A DNA stretch of 64,000 bases from Nitrososphaerota archaeon. Its GTDB lineage: Archaea > Thermoproteota > Nitrososphaeria > Nitrososphaerales > Nitrosopumilaceae. The translations under genes and the position numbers were made by a program. Location: assembly GCA_028867595.1 (NCBI GenBank), contig JAGWGB010000007.1:1-64000 (forward strand), in the 5' to 3' direction. Below are positions 16,592 to 25,621 of the stretch, one piece after another (position 1 is the first letter of the stretch; every line of letters begins with the position of its first letter). The notes beneath the pieces were generated by a model. It searched no databases and was not told the DNA's origin. It saw only the letters and a program-made list of their open reading frames with translations.

Positions 16592-17170
16592 ATGCTTAAC
16601 AAATTTCGAGAGAGTCTAAAACCAACTTTGCAGAATATGGGGAAAGCATTTGCATCCACCGGGCTCTCTGCAAACTTTTGGACATCTGTTGGCCTGGGGT
16701 TTGCTTTTGCATCTGCAATAGTTTACGGAATACATCTACAATATTCTTTTGTAATTGGTGGAGTTCTTTTGTTGATATCTGGATTTTTTGATATAGTGGA
16801 TGGTCAAGTAGCTCGAGTTACTGGCAAGACATCTAAAAAAGGAGCTTTTCTTGATTCTGTCTTTGATAAGATTGCAGAAGTGGCGATATTTCTTGGTATA
16901 CTGATTGGTAATTATTCTCAAGGCTATGTTGTTCTTTTGGCAATAACTCTGTCATTACTTGTAAGCTATACACGTGCACGAGCAGAATCTCTGGGTGTTC
17001 AACTACAAGGAATTGGAATAGGTGAACGAGCTGAACGATTGCTTGTCATAGCAATAATAGGTATGGCGGGGGCAACATTTCTTAATTATGCTGTAATAAT
17101 AGTGATAATCATTGCAGGGATAACGCTGATTCAAAGAATAATTGCTACTTCAAAAAAGATAAACGATTAG
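16592..17170 (+). CDS. CDP-alcohol phosphatidyltransferase (archaetidylinositol-phosphate synthase-like)
   Basis: A 192-aa integral membrane enzyme joining CDP-archaeol with an alcohol phosphate. The signature D-x2-D-G-x2-A-R-x8-G-x3-D-x3-D is intact as DIVDGQVARVTGKTSKKGAFLDSVFD (quoted in part), giving four metal-binding aspartates. Five to six hydrophobic helices follow. In archaea this subfamily usually makes archaetidylinositol phosphate; serine or glycerol variants cannot be excluded. Start ATG. Convergent with S26e, overlapping by 4 bases. Confidence 0.85.
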   Translation: MLNKFRESLKPTLQNMGKAFASTGLSANFWTSVGLGFAFASAIVYGIHLQYSFVIGGVLLLISGFFDIVDGQVARVTGKTSKKGAFLDSVFDKIAEVAIFLGILIGNYSQGYVVLLAITLSLLVSYTRARAESLGVQLQGIGIGERAERLLVIAIIGMAGATFLNYAVIIVIIIAGITLIQRIIATSKKIND

Positions 17171-17454
17171 CGAAGTCTACCCGTTTGACGTCTAGAGTCT
17201 GCTGATCTAATCTTTAATATTCCAAAGTGAATTGCGCATGATATGCAATAATACTTTAACACGGTAGGTGCTGCAATATAGGCTCCTTGTGCTCTGAGTT
17301 CTTTTGCCAAGCTATGTTCTACCAAATTTAGTCTTGATGTAACTTTTTTTGCCTTGTCGCGCGGTACCGTGGCACCACAGTTAGTGCATTGTATACGATC
17401 TGATGATCCCTTGCCGCCTTTCTTTCTGCCTCTGCTTGCGCGTTTTAATGGCAT
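17167..17454 (-). CDS. rps26e: 30S ribosomal protein S26e
   Basis: The small-subunit protein S26e: basic N-terminus MPLKRASRGRKKGGKG, zinc ribbon CTNCGATVPRDKA...YYCISCAIHFGI, and a basic tail. Found in eukaryotes and some archaea, including Thaumarchaeota and Crenarchaeota, so it supports the taxonomic call. The track starts at 17499, but the internal ATG 17454 gives the normal N-terminus and length (95 aa). Confidence 0.93.
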   Translation of the reverse strand: MPLKRASRGRKKGGKGSSDRIQCTNCGATVPRDKAKKVTSRLNLVEHSLAKELRAQGAYIAAPTVLKYYCISCAIHFGILKIRSADSRRQTGRLR

Positions 17455-17556
17455 GAAATATCTGTAATCTGCCTCTAAATAAACGCATTTGAGAGCCACT
17501 TTTTGCTATGGGTGTTATCTCAAGAAATTTAAGATACGTGGAAGATCCAACTATGT

Positions 17557-17667
17557 ATGCGGGGCCTATGCCACGTGTGTCTTAGTTCTAACGTCGAGGT
17601 AGTAATAGATAAACGTCAAATAATCTGCCATACATGTCTCCAAAAACAGAAGCAGAAGAAAGACTAA
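17557..17667 (+). CDS. 36-aa zinc-ribbon protein, missed by ORF track
   Basis: ATG 17557 to TAA 17667 encodes MRGLCHVCLSSNVEVVIDKR...: CHVC and, 15 residues on, CHTC make a compact CxxC...CxxC ribbon, ending in a basic Lys/Gln tail. A tttaaga element is centred about 26 nt before the ATG, as in a leaderless gene. It ends 26 bases before the PfkB-like gene and could be cotranscribed with it. Function unknown. Confidence 0.5.
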   Translation: MRGLCHVCLSSNVEVVIDKRQIICHTCLQKQKQKKD

Positions 17668-17693
17668 ATGGAAAAGATATTGGGGTATAATCG

Positions 17694-18569
17694 TTGAAGC
17701 TAGGGATACTATCTCATTGTACAGTGGATGAGATTTTGCGAGACGGTCAAGTCGTAGAAACCCCGGGGGGACCAGCTGCTTATTGTGGAATAACAGCAAA
17801 AAATATGAAATTTGATGTTGCATTGCACACTAAGGTTGGACCTGATTTCAAATATGTTCATGATCTTGAAAACAAAGGACTGTTTTTCCCTCAGAACTCG
17901 TATTCAAATAAACCAACTACACGTTTTTTACTAAAAATTCTTGGTACCGACCGAGAGTTATATCTTAAAGCAAGATGTGATCCTGTAGAATTTGGTAATT
18001 CTGATGTAGATGGTTTTATAGTAAGTCCTGTCTTTGACGAGGTGTCTGAAGAAATACTTGATCAAATAAGAGAAGATTCTAATTTTCTATTGCTTGACCC
18101 TCAGGGCTATCTTAGACGTACTGATAATGATGGCAAAATATATCTTGAAAAAACATTACTTGATATGTCAAAAGTTACTGCAATCAAAACAGATCCCGAA
18201 GAAGCTTTTCATCTTACAGGTTTGAGAGACAAGGAAGCAATGATTGCATTGCAAAAAAAGGGAGTAAAACATGTCCTTTATACAAACAAACAAGACATTA
18301 CAATGCTAATCAAAGATCGATTGTATTATTTACAAATACCAAATATGAAAATTGGAGACACAACTGGCGTGGGAGATATATTTTGTGCCGCATTTGCATG
18401 TTCGTATCTTAAAGAAAAAGATTCTCTATGGGCCATATGTTTTGCAGTAGGTGCAGCACAAGCAGCGTTGGAAACAAAAGCTACGGGTTTGTCAAAGATA
18501 CCTAATTCAGGATCCATACAACAAAATGCTGCCTATTTGTACAACCTCGTAAAATTCTCGCAAGTTTAG
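17694..18569 (+). CDS. PfkB/ribokinase-family sugar kinase
   Basis: A 291-aa kinase with TTG start. The N-terminal substrate glycines are in VETPGGPAAYCGITAKN; the ATP/anion-hole signature is DTTGVGDIFCAAFACSYL, with Val where most members have Ala (GAGD) but the catalytic Asp kept. The lid region is short, as in archaeal nucleoside or ADP-type members. The substrate (ribose, nucleoside, fructose phosphate, other) cannot be read from the sequence. An NAD-kinase-like gene follows 31 bases downstream on the same strand. Confidence 0.8.
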   Translation: MKLGILSHCTVDEILRDGQVVETPGGPAAYCGITAKNMKFDVALHTKVGPDFKYVHDLENKGLFFPQNSYSNKPTTRFLLKILGTDRELYLKARCDPVEFGNSDVDGFIVSPVFDEVSEEILDQIREDSNFLLLDPQGYLRRTDNDGKIYLEKTLLDMSKVTAIKTDPEEAFHLTGLRDKEAMIALQKKGVKHVLYTNKQDITMLIKDRLYYLQIPNMKIGDTTGVGDIFCAAFACSYLKEKDSLWAICFAVGAAQAALETKATGLSKIPNSGSIQQNAAYLYNLVKFSQV

Positions 18570-18600
18570 GCTTTTATTGCACGAAAGTTGAATCTCATAC

Positions 18601-19593
18601 ATGAAAGTGGCCATATATAGTCAGGATCAAGAGCATACTGTAAAATCAATAAGATTGTCACTTGAAACTCACGGAATTGAATCTGTTATTCTTGGTAATA
18701 AGACGCTGGGAAAAGATGTTGATTATGTCGTTGTAACTGGTGGGGATCGTGGTGTTAGATCCTACTTTCATCGTTTTATGAATAGTACTACACCAGTTTT
18801 GGGAATAAATGAATTCGAATCAAGTGGTTATATGGCTCAGACTGATCTCAAAGAATTTCCTACATATCTTAATCGATTAAAAAAAGGAGATTTTACAATG
18901 GAACATCTAACTAGAGTTGGAATCAAAATTGATGGGAAAAATGTTTATCCAGCTTTAAATGATGTGGCTATTTTTTCGTCAAAAAGCGCAACATTAGTAG
19001 AACATGTTTTACGTGTAAATGGAGAAGAGTTTTGGCATGACAGTAGCGACGGATTGATCGTATCTACTCCTATCGGTTCTTCCGCATACTCCATGTCGGC
19101 AGGAGGGCCTGCAATTTATCAAGGCTCTAAAGTACTCTGTATAGTATCAGTGAACTCTCTTGATATTACAAGACGACCGTTGATAGTACCTGAAGACAGC
19201 TACATCGAGATTGATGATATATCCTCTAGCCTCAGATGTGAAGTTGTAATGGATGGTAAAGATAGATTCAAAGTAGAAAAGATTGTTGAATGCACAAAAT
19301 TCCCACAATCAGCTAATATCATACGCATGAAGAAAGACTCGACCACAGTTTCTGCATTGGCAAAAAAAGTCAAACTTGCAGATGAATTACTAAATATGCC
19401 TCCAAGTTCTAAATTGCTACTCAAGACACTGGAATACGAAGGGGCACTCACACAAAAAGAACTTGCATCAAAAACACTCCTTCCTGATAGAACTGTAAGA
19501 CTAGCTCTTCGACACCTACTTGATAAAGGATATGTGAAAAGAAGGGTCTCATTGAGAGACACTAGACAGAGAATCTACGAAGTTCCAAAATAA
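18601..19593 (+). CDS. NAD kinase-like protein fused to a winged helix
   Basis: Residues 1-245 are an NAD kinase fold: the LNDVAIF strand (usual NE) and SSDGLIVSTPIGSSAYSMSAGGPA are recognisable. The phosphate-binding GGDGT is GGDRG (47-51) and LGINKGRLGFL-type residues are changed (LGINEFESSGYM). Residues about 268-330 add a winged helix-turn-helix: KLLLKTLEYEGALTQKELASKT and DRTVRLALRHLLDKGYVKRR. So this could be an NADP-making enzyme that binds DNA or RNA, or a sensor derived from one. It follows the PfkB gene and is convergent with pyrG without a gap. Confidence 0.8.
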   Translation: MKVAIYSQDQEHTVKSIRLSLETHGIESVILGNKTLGKDVDYVVVTGGDRGVRSYFHRFMNSTTPVLGINEFESSGYMAQTDLKEFPTYLNRLKKGDFTMEHLTRVGIKIDGKNVYPALNDVAIFSSKSATLVEHVLRVNGEEFWHDSSDGLIVSTPIGSSAYSMSAGGPAIYQGSKVLCIVSVNSLDITRRPLIVPEDSYIEIDDISSSLRCEVVMDGKDRFKVEKIVECTKFPQSANIIRMKKDSTTVSALAKKVKLADELLNMPPSSKLLLKTLEYEGALTQKELASKTLLPDRTVRLALRHLLDKGYVKRRVSLRDTRQRIYEVPK

Positions 19594-21201
19594 TCATATA
19601 GATGACGATGCTTGGATGAATGCTTCAAAAGATTCCTCAGGATATCCTGGTCTGCTACTGAACTCTGGATGAAATTGAACTCCTAGATAGAATCTGTGAC
19701 TTGGAATTTCAAGAATTTCCATACGCTTTTTGTTGTCACTGTATCCTGAAAATGTCAACCCATTTGAATTGAATAGTTCTAGATATTTCTGGTTAAACTC
19801 GTATCTATGTCTGTGTCTCTTAGATATTGTATTTGATTTGTAGAGTTTGAATCCTAATGTGTTATTTTCAATCTTTATTTCGTTAGCACCTAGTCTGAGA
19901 GACCCTCCTTTATTTTCAATAAACTTCTGTTCTGGTAAAAGATCAATTACCGGATATTCGGTGTTTGGATTGATTTCCGTAGAGTTTGCATTCGATAGCC
20001 CGCACACATAACGACCAAATGCAACTGCGGCAAGCTGAAATCCAAAACATATTCCAAGATACGGAATGTTTTTTTCTCGCGCAAAGTTCGCCGTTTTGAT
20101 TATCCCTTCTGCGCCACGTTCTCCAAACCCGCCTGGCACTATAATTCCATTATACTTTGAAAGACTATCTATGTTGCCATTAAGCTCTTCTGAATCTATC
20201 CAGTCTATTATTACATTCCTACCAATCTTAGCACCGGCGTGTTTTAGTGCGTCATTTACACTGACATAGCTATCAGCTAACTTGACATATTTTCCAACCA
20301 TGGCAATTTTTATCGAGTCTTTCAAATTGGCAAATGAACTTACTATCGCATTCCACTTGTCCCAATTGGTTGAGGTATTGACAAGCCCTATTTTTCCAAA
20401 TTTTTTGAAGATCACGTCTACTATTCCTTGATCGTATAGCATCTGTGGTACCATTAGTATGGATTGAGCATCATGACAGGAGAAAACATCTTTTTCAGAT
20501 ACATTAGAAAATAATGAAATCTTTCTCTTTGCTGAAGTTTCAAGAGGTCTACTACATCTTACGGCCATCAAGTCTGGCTGAATACCTATTCTTCTTAGTT
20601 CCTGAACACTGTGCTGCGTGGGTTTTGTTTTTTGCTCACCTACCACGTCAAGAGATGGAGCAAGTGTTACATGAACAAAAACTACATTGCTTGTTCCTTC
20701 TTCTAATCTCATCTGTCGCAATGCTTCTAGAAATGGAAGGCTTTCAATGTCTCCAACAGTGCCTCCGCACTCGACTACCAATACATCAAGATTTTCGCTT
20801 TTTGCTATGTTTCGTATCCTGTCCTTAATCGCATCTGTTACATGCGGTATTATCTGAACACAGGCGCCTAGATATTCCCCACGCCTTTCTGCCTCTATGA
20901 CACTAGAATATATCTGAGCAGTAGTTATGTTGTGGGTTTTTGGTATGCTTTGATTTAGAAATCGTTCGTAATTGCCAATATCCATGTCGCATTCTCCGCC
21001 GTCATCTGTGACAAAAACTTCACCATGGGCAATTGGATTCATGGTACCTGCATCGTAATTTAGGTACGGATCGATCTTAACACAAGAAACTTTCTGATTT
21101 GAAAGCTGAAGTAATTTTGCTATGGATGATGATACAACGCCTTTTCCGAGCCCCGACATAACTCCACCAGTTACAAAAATGTATTTTGTCTCTGTCTGCA
21201 T
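19594..21201 (-). CDS. pyrG: CTP synthase
   Basis: A 535-aa enzyme aminating UTP to CTP. The N-terminal synthetase has FVTGGVMSGLGKGVVSSSIAKLL and KIDPYLNYDAGTMNPIAHGEVFV; the C-terminal class I glutaminase has PGGFGERGAEG, the nucleophile Cys in YLGICFGFQLA, and QFHPEFSSRP with the catalytic His/Glu. Normal length. The start is isolated from the trp operon by only 31 bases but both run on the minus strand, so read-through from trpA is possible. Confidence 0.96.
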   Translation of the reverse strand: MQTETKYIFVTGGVMSGLGKGVVSSSIAKLLQLSNQKVSCVKIDPYLNYDAGTMNPIAHGEVFVTDDGGECDMDIGNYERFLNQSIPKTHNITTAQIYSSVIEAERRGEYLGACVQIIPHVTDAIKDRIRNIAKSENLDVLVVECGGTVGDIESLPFLEALRQMRLEEGTSNVVFVHVTLAPSLDVVGEQKTKPTQHSVQELRRIGIQPDLMAVRCSRPLETSAKRKISLFSNVSEKDVFSCHDAQSILMVPQMLYDQGIVDVIFKKFGKIGLVNTSTNWDKWNAIVSSFANLKDSIKIAMVGKYVKLADSYVSVNDALKHAGAKIGRNVIIDWIDSEELNGNIDSLSKYNGIIVPGGFGERGAEGIIKTANFAREKNIPYLGICFGFQLAAVAFGRYVCGLSNANSTEINPNTEYPVIDLLPEQKFIENKGGSLRLGANEIKIENNTLGFKLYKSNTISKRHRHRYEFNQKYLELFNSNGLTFSGYSDNKKRMEILEIPSHRFYLGVQFHPEFSSRPGYPEESFEAFIQASSSI

Positions 21202-21232
21202 ATCTATGATGGATTTGTGGTATTTTTATTTC

Positions 21233-22042
21233 TTATTCTAAGATAGTGGTTTTTTTGAGACTTTTTGCAAACGAAGCAATTTTAGACTGGATCTTTATTT
21301 GTGGAATCTTATCTACTAGGCGTAAAAACGCGCTAGCAACAATTATCGCATCTGCGCCTGCCTGTAAAATGGATCTAGCTTGTTCTGCATTATTTACTCC
21401 AAAACCAACTCCTAACGGTAATTTTTTGCCAAGTATCTTCTTTGCATTTTTTATGGCGTCTAATGTGTATTGCTGGAACTGTTGTTGAGTTCCACCTGTT
21501 GTACCATATACGGAGACCAAGTACACAAAACCAGACGATATGCTGGCAATCTTTCTTATTCTGTCTTCTGAAGTGTTAGGCGATATAAGAAAAATGGCAT
21601 CCATGTTATTTTTATGAATGACCTTAAGGTATTGAGCCGACTCTTCCATTGACATATCTGGAAGTATTATGCCATCAATTCCAGCTTTTTTTATGATAGG
21701 GATGAATTTGTCATATCCTTTATTGTACAAAATATTTGCATATGTCATCAAGACTAATGGTATGTCTGTCTCCTTTCGAATTTTTTGTACAATATTCAAA
21801 AACCGTTCAAAATTCATTCCTTTTTGCAATGCTTTGAAACTTGCATTTTGTATGACTGGGCCATCTGCCAATGGATCTGAAAAAGGCAGCCCTATCTCAA
21901 TAATGTCCGCCCCGCCATTTACGAGGCCGCGTACTATGGATATTGTCTCTTTATCACTGGGATAACCCGCCATGGCATAGGCTATGAGTGCCTTTTGATT
22001 TTTAGCTTTGAGCTCTGAAAACTTATCTTGAATTCTTGACAT
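21233..22042 (-). CDS. trpA: Tryptophan synthase alpha chain
   Basis: A 269-aa TIM barrel releasing indole from indole-3-glycerol phosphate. [22 protein letters not shown] contains the catalytic Glu, and [13 protein letters not shown] the catalytic Asp; [11 protein letters not shown] binds phosphate. Its start overlaps trpB by 20 bases. Last gene of the trp operon. Confidence 0.95.
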   Translation of the reverse strand: MSRIQDKFSELKAKNQKALIAYAMAGYPSDKETISIVRGLVNGGADIIEIGLPFSDPLADGPVIQNASFKALQKGMNFERFLNIVQKIRKETDIPLVLMTYANILYNKGYDKFIPIIKKAGIDGIILPDMSMEESAQYLKVIHKNNMDAIFLISPNTSEDRIRKIASISSGFVYLVSVYGTTGGTQQQFQQYTLDAIKNAKKILGKKLPLGVGFGVNNAEQARSILQAGADAIIVASAFLRLVDKIPQIKIQSKIASFAKSLKKTTILE

Positions 22043-23225
22043 TTTTACTCATGTATTTTTCTATTACTTCTACATCTTTGTCTCCGCGCCCTGATAATGT
22101 GATAACAATAGTCTCATGCTTTGGCATTTTTTTTGCTAACTTTATCGCATATGCTACTGCATGCGCTGATTCTAAAGCAGGTATGATCCCTTCATATTTT
22201 GAGAGTAACACAAAGGCATTAACTGCTTCGCTATCGTTTACCGTGTCATACTTTACCCTTTTTGAATCCTTAAGGTATGAATGCTCTGGCCCAACTCCTG
22301 GATAGTCTAGGCCAGCTGCTATACTATGTGTGTCTTTTATCTGCCCATATTCATCTTGTAAGAGATAAGTAAGCATTCCATGTAGAATTCCCTTTGAGCC
22401 TGATGTCAGAGTAGCTGAATGATGTTCTGTTCTAATCCCTTCACCACCAGCTTCTACGCCAAACATCGACGTACCTTCATCAACAAGTGGATAGAATGTT
22501 CCGATTGCATTTGATCCTCCACCAACACAGGCCACTACAGAGTCTGGGGATTTTTTGTTTAGTTCTTTCATCTGTAATAAAATTTCATTTCCAATTACTG
22601 ATTGAAAATCTCTAACCATTACTGGATATGGATGAGGTCCTACTGCAGAACCCAAAAGATAGTATGTCGTATTTACATTTGTTATCCAATCTCGTATTGC
22701 TTCATTTATTGCATCTTTAAGTGTCTGAGTTCCTTCTTTTACTGGATGCACTTTGGACCCGAGCAGCTTCATTCTAAAAACATTCAATTTTTGTCTCTGT
22801 GTGTCTTTGTATCCCATGTATACTTCAGATTGTAATCCAAGTGCAGCACACGCCATTGCAGTAGCTACTCCATGTTGACCTGCTCCTGTTTCTGCTATGA
22901 TTCTCTTTTTTTTCATTCTTTTTGCTAAAAGCCCTTGACCTAATGTGTTATTGATTTTGTGAGCCCCACCATGTAACAGATCTTCTCTTTTCAAGTATAT
23001 CTTGGCACCGCCAACGAATTCTGTAAGGTTCTTGGCAAAATAGAGAGGAGTGGGTCTACCTGCATATTTTTTTAAATAATAATCTAGTTCTTGCCTAAAA
23101 TTTTTATCATCTTTGAACTTTAGATATGCTTCTTCTAATTCTTCTACGGCTGGCACTAGTGTTTCAGGTATGAATCGACCTCCGAATTCTCCAAATTTGC
23201 CATTTTTAGGGTATTCTAACTTCAT
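22023..23225 (-). CDS. trpB: Tryptophan synthase beta chain
   Basis: A 400-aa PLP enzyme joining indole and serine. The PLP lysine is in [25 protein letters not shown] binds the PLP phosphate; the full COMM region and [14 protein letters not shown] are typical of TrpB1, the form that pairs with TrpA, which lies directly downstream with a 20-base overlap. The start overlaps trpC by 4 bases. Confidence 0.96.
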   Translation of the reverse strand: MKLEYPKNGKFGEFGGRFIPETLVPAVEELEEAYLKFKDDKNFRQELDYYLKKYAGRPTPLYFAKNLTEFVGGAKIYLKREDLLHGGAHKINNTLGQGLLAKRMKKKRIIAETGAGQHGVATAMACAALGLQSEVYMGYKDTQRQKLNVFRMKLLGSKVHPVKEGTQTLKDAINEAIRDWITNVNTTYYLLGSAVGPHPYPVMVRDFQSVIGNEILLQMKELNKKSPDSVVACVGGGSNAIGTFYPLVDEGTSMFGVEAGGEGIRTEHHSATLTSGSKGILHGMLTYLLQDEYGQIKDTHSIAAGLDYPGVGPEHSYLKDSKRVKYDTVNDSEAVNAFVLLSKYEGIIPALESAHAVAYAIKLAKKMPKHETIVITLSGRGDKDVEVIEKYMSKNVKNSR

Positions 23226-23998
23226 ATTGCTGACACCAGACTTGAAACTAATCCCTTGATATCTTTACTCTTCATGATGCTGCTGCCTACAAGAAAAGCG
23301 TCAGCTCCGCATTGTCGAAGGAATCTTATGTCTTCAGGCGTCTCTATGCCGCTCTCAGAGAGTAGTAATCTGTCTTCTTTTTCATAGTCTTTGAGAATCA
23401 TCTGTGTTGTCTTTAGATCTATTTCGAGAGTATCTAGATTGCGATTGTTTATACCAAGTAAGTCTGCATGTGTTTTGATAGCGTCATCAAATTCTTTTTT
23501 CGTATGTGACTCAATTAGGACAAGAAGATTTTTTTTGTGAGCATAATCTATGAATTCATCAATTTCTTTTGCAAATTTTCTATCAAAAATGGATTGGATT
23601 AAGAGAATAATGTCAGCTCCTAATTTTTCAGCAGCGTCAATTTGTACTTTGTTTATTACAATATCTTTCATTAACATTGGCGCCTTTGTCTGCCTTCTAA
23701 TTTCTGCAAAATACTTGGTAGAACCGTTAAAAAGATATGGTTGTGTTAAAACTGAAAGTCCCATGGCACCGCCCTCTATCATGGAGTTTGCAATTGCTAT
23801 CGGATCTGAAATTTGTCGTATGCTACCAAGAGACGGTGATGAAAACTTTATTTCTGTAATAAGTGAAGCATGAGGGTTTTTCTTGATCTCGTTTATGATG
23901 TTTTTGTCTGACTTTGTAAGTTTATTTTCTATCTCATAAACTCCTTCACCTATTGCCTTTTGTGAATTTTCTGCGAGTTTTTCTAACATACTTCTCAA
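23222..23998 (-). CDS. trpC: Indole-3-glycerol phosphate synthase
   Basis: A 258-aa TIM barrel that closes the indole ring from Cd[18 protein letters not shown] (catalytic Glu and Lys), [16 protein letters not shown] (second Lys), [16 protein letters not shown] and [13 protein letters not shown] mark the family. It is not fused to TrpF and no trpF lies between it and trpB, so phosphoribosylanthranilate isomerase must come from elsewhere. Four-base overlaps on both sides. Confidence 0.94.
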   Translation of the reverse strand: MRSMLEKLAENSQKAIGEGVYEIENKLTKSDKNIINEIKKNPHASLITEIKFSSPSLGSIRQISDPIAIANSMIEGGAMGLSVLTQPYLFNGSTKYFAEIRRQTKAPMLMKDIVINKVQIDAAEKLGADIILLIQSIFDRKFAKEIDEFIDYAHKKNLLVLIESHTKKEFDDAIKTHADLLGINNRNLDTLEIDLKTTQMILKDYEKEDRLLLSESGIETPEDIRFLRQCGADAFLVGSSIMKSKDIKGLVSSLVSAI

Positions 23999-25038
23999 TT
24001 GTTTACCATCTCTTCTAATTTGTCAATATTTCCGCAATATTTTATAAAGCCTCTAAAAAGATCAAACGATTTTCCGCTATGAATTGTATCAAACGCAATC
24101 TCTAACGCATCATCAAATCTATCTGATATTCCACATACAAGAAGACCGGCTGCTGCATTTAATGCTGTTACATCTATCATTGCTTTTTTTCCGGTGTCAT
24201 TTAAAACCGAAACAAATGATCTGACTGCCTCATCTCTGGTTGACACTTGGATGTCTGCAAGTTTAGCTTTTGTTAACTTGAGTTCTTCAGGATCTAGGAC
24301 AAACTTGTTAATTTTTCCATCTTTCAAATGATGTACTTGATTCTTTGATGTGGTTGATAGCTCATCCAACCCATCGTTGGAAATTACTGTCATTACATTT
24401 TCAGCTCCTTGTGATTGCAAAAGTGTTATAACACGTTGCAAATATGAAGGGGCGAATACACCAACGAGTTGATTTTTAACTCTTGCCGGATTACTAAGAG
24501 GTCCAAGCAAATTGAATGCTGTTCTAATGCCTAACATCTTTCGTGCCTCTGCAACATTTTTCATAGCCGGATGGAATTTTTGGGCAAACATGAAACCAAT
24601 GTGAAATTTTTCAATTATATCTTTGATTTTGTTTGGTTCCATGTTTAGATCATATCCAAAATACTCGAAAATGTCTGCACTGCCACTTATACCTGAAGTT
24701 GATCTGTTTCCATGTTTTGCCACGTTGCCTCCTCCTGCAGCGATGACAAACGCTGCGGTTGTCGAGACATTAAATGTGTGCATTTTATCTCCCCCTGTAC
24801 CACAAACGTCAATTATCTTTCCATTACATTTTGGGTTTATGTGTATTGCATGTTCTTGCAGTATCTCAAGCATTGCCAAGAGTTCATTATCTGATTCTCC
24901 CTTTGCAGTAAGTTTTTTGAGAAACTCTGTACTGTCATGAACTGAACTTTTACCGTCAAGTATTTCGTTCATGACATTACGCATCTCATCGTAACTTAGA
25001 TCTTTATTATAAGAAAGTTTTTCTAAAATTTCAATCAT
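23995..25038 (-). CDS. trpD: Anthranilate phosphoribosyltransferase
   Basis: A 347-aa enzyme transferring phosphoribose from PRPP to anthranilate. The PRPP-binding DVCGTGGDKMHTFNVSTTAAFV, the AKHGNRSTSGISGSADIFE loop and TAFNLLGPLSNPA are clear. The N-terminal helical domain is complete. Overlaps trpG by 8 bases and trpC by 4, so the operon is translated in close coupling. Confidence 0.96.
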   Translation of the reverse strand: MIEILEKLSYNKDLSYDEMRNVMNEILDGKSSVHDSTEFLKKLTAKGESDNELLAMLEILQEHAIHINPKCNGKIIDVCGTGGDKMHTFNVSTTAAFVIAAGGGNVAKHGNRSTSGISGSADIFEYFGYDLNMEPNKIKDIIEKFHIGFMFAQKFHPAMKNVAEARKMLGIRTAFNLLGPLSNPARVKNQLVGVFAPSYLQRVITLLQSQGAENVMTVISNDGLDELSTTSKNQVHHLKDGKINKFVLDPEELKLTKAKLADIQVSTRDEAVRSFVSVLNDTGKKAMIDVTALNAAAGLLVCGISDRFDDALEIAFDTIHSGKSFDLFRGFIKYCGNIDKLEEMVNN

Positions 25039-25621
25039 TTTTAATCAACTTTATAAAATTGCTTAGTATTTTTTTCCCCTCTTCTGTCATGATTGATTCG
25101 GGATGGAACTGAACTCCTTCAATGAGATATTTTTTGTGGCTTACTGCCATTATTTCATTATCATCTTGAGCTACTGCGGTTATTTCGAGTTCATCTGGAA
25201 TTATGGTTTTATCACCTACAAGCGAATGATATCTTGTTGCCTTGAATGGGTTCTTAACGCCATCAAATAGCGGCGATTTGTAATGTTCAACAGGACTGAT
25301 TTTTCCATGTCTAACATTTCCAGCATTGACTACTTTGCCGCCAAATGCTTGTATTATTCCTTGATGTCCTAAACAAACTCCAAGTATTGGTTTTATTGGT
25401 CCAATCTCTTTTATCACTTTGGTGCATATTCCAAAATATTTTTCATCTTCAGGTGTTCCGGGACCAGGAGAAATTATTATTGCATCATAATTTCTTTTTT
25501 TAATTTCTTCTAATGTTATCTTGTCATTTCTAATTACATCTGAATCTACACCGAGCTCTCCTAATATCTGTGCTATATTGTATACAAAGGAATCATAATT
25601 ATCAATAATCAAAAATTTCAT
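25031..25621 (-). CDS. trpG: Anthranilate synthase, glutaminase subunit
   Basis: A 196-aa class I amidotransferase supplying ammonia to TrpE. Nucleophile Cys in ILGVCLGHQGI and the catalytic His-x-Glu in VQFHPESIMTEEGK; IISPGPGTPEDE binds the oxyanion side. A pabA role in folate-type synthesis is possible for such subunits, but its place between trpE and trpD, overlapping both, argues for tryptophan. Confidence 0.94.
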   Translation of the reverse strand: MKFLIIDNYDSFVYNIAQILGELGVDSDVIRNDKITLEEIKKRNYDAIIISPGPGTPEDEKYFGICTKVIKEIGPIKPILGVCLGHQGIIQAFGGKVVNAGNVRHGKISPVEHYKSPLFDGVKNPFKATRYHSLVGDKTIIPDELEITAVAQDDNEIMAVSHKKYLIEGVQFHPESIMTEEGKKILSNFIKLIKND

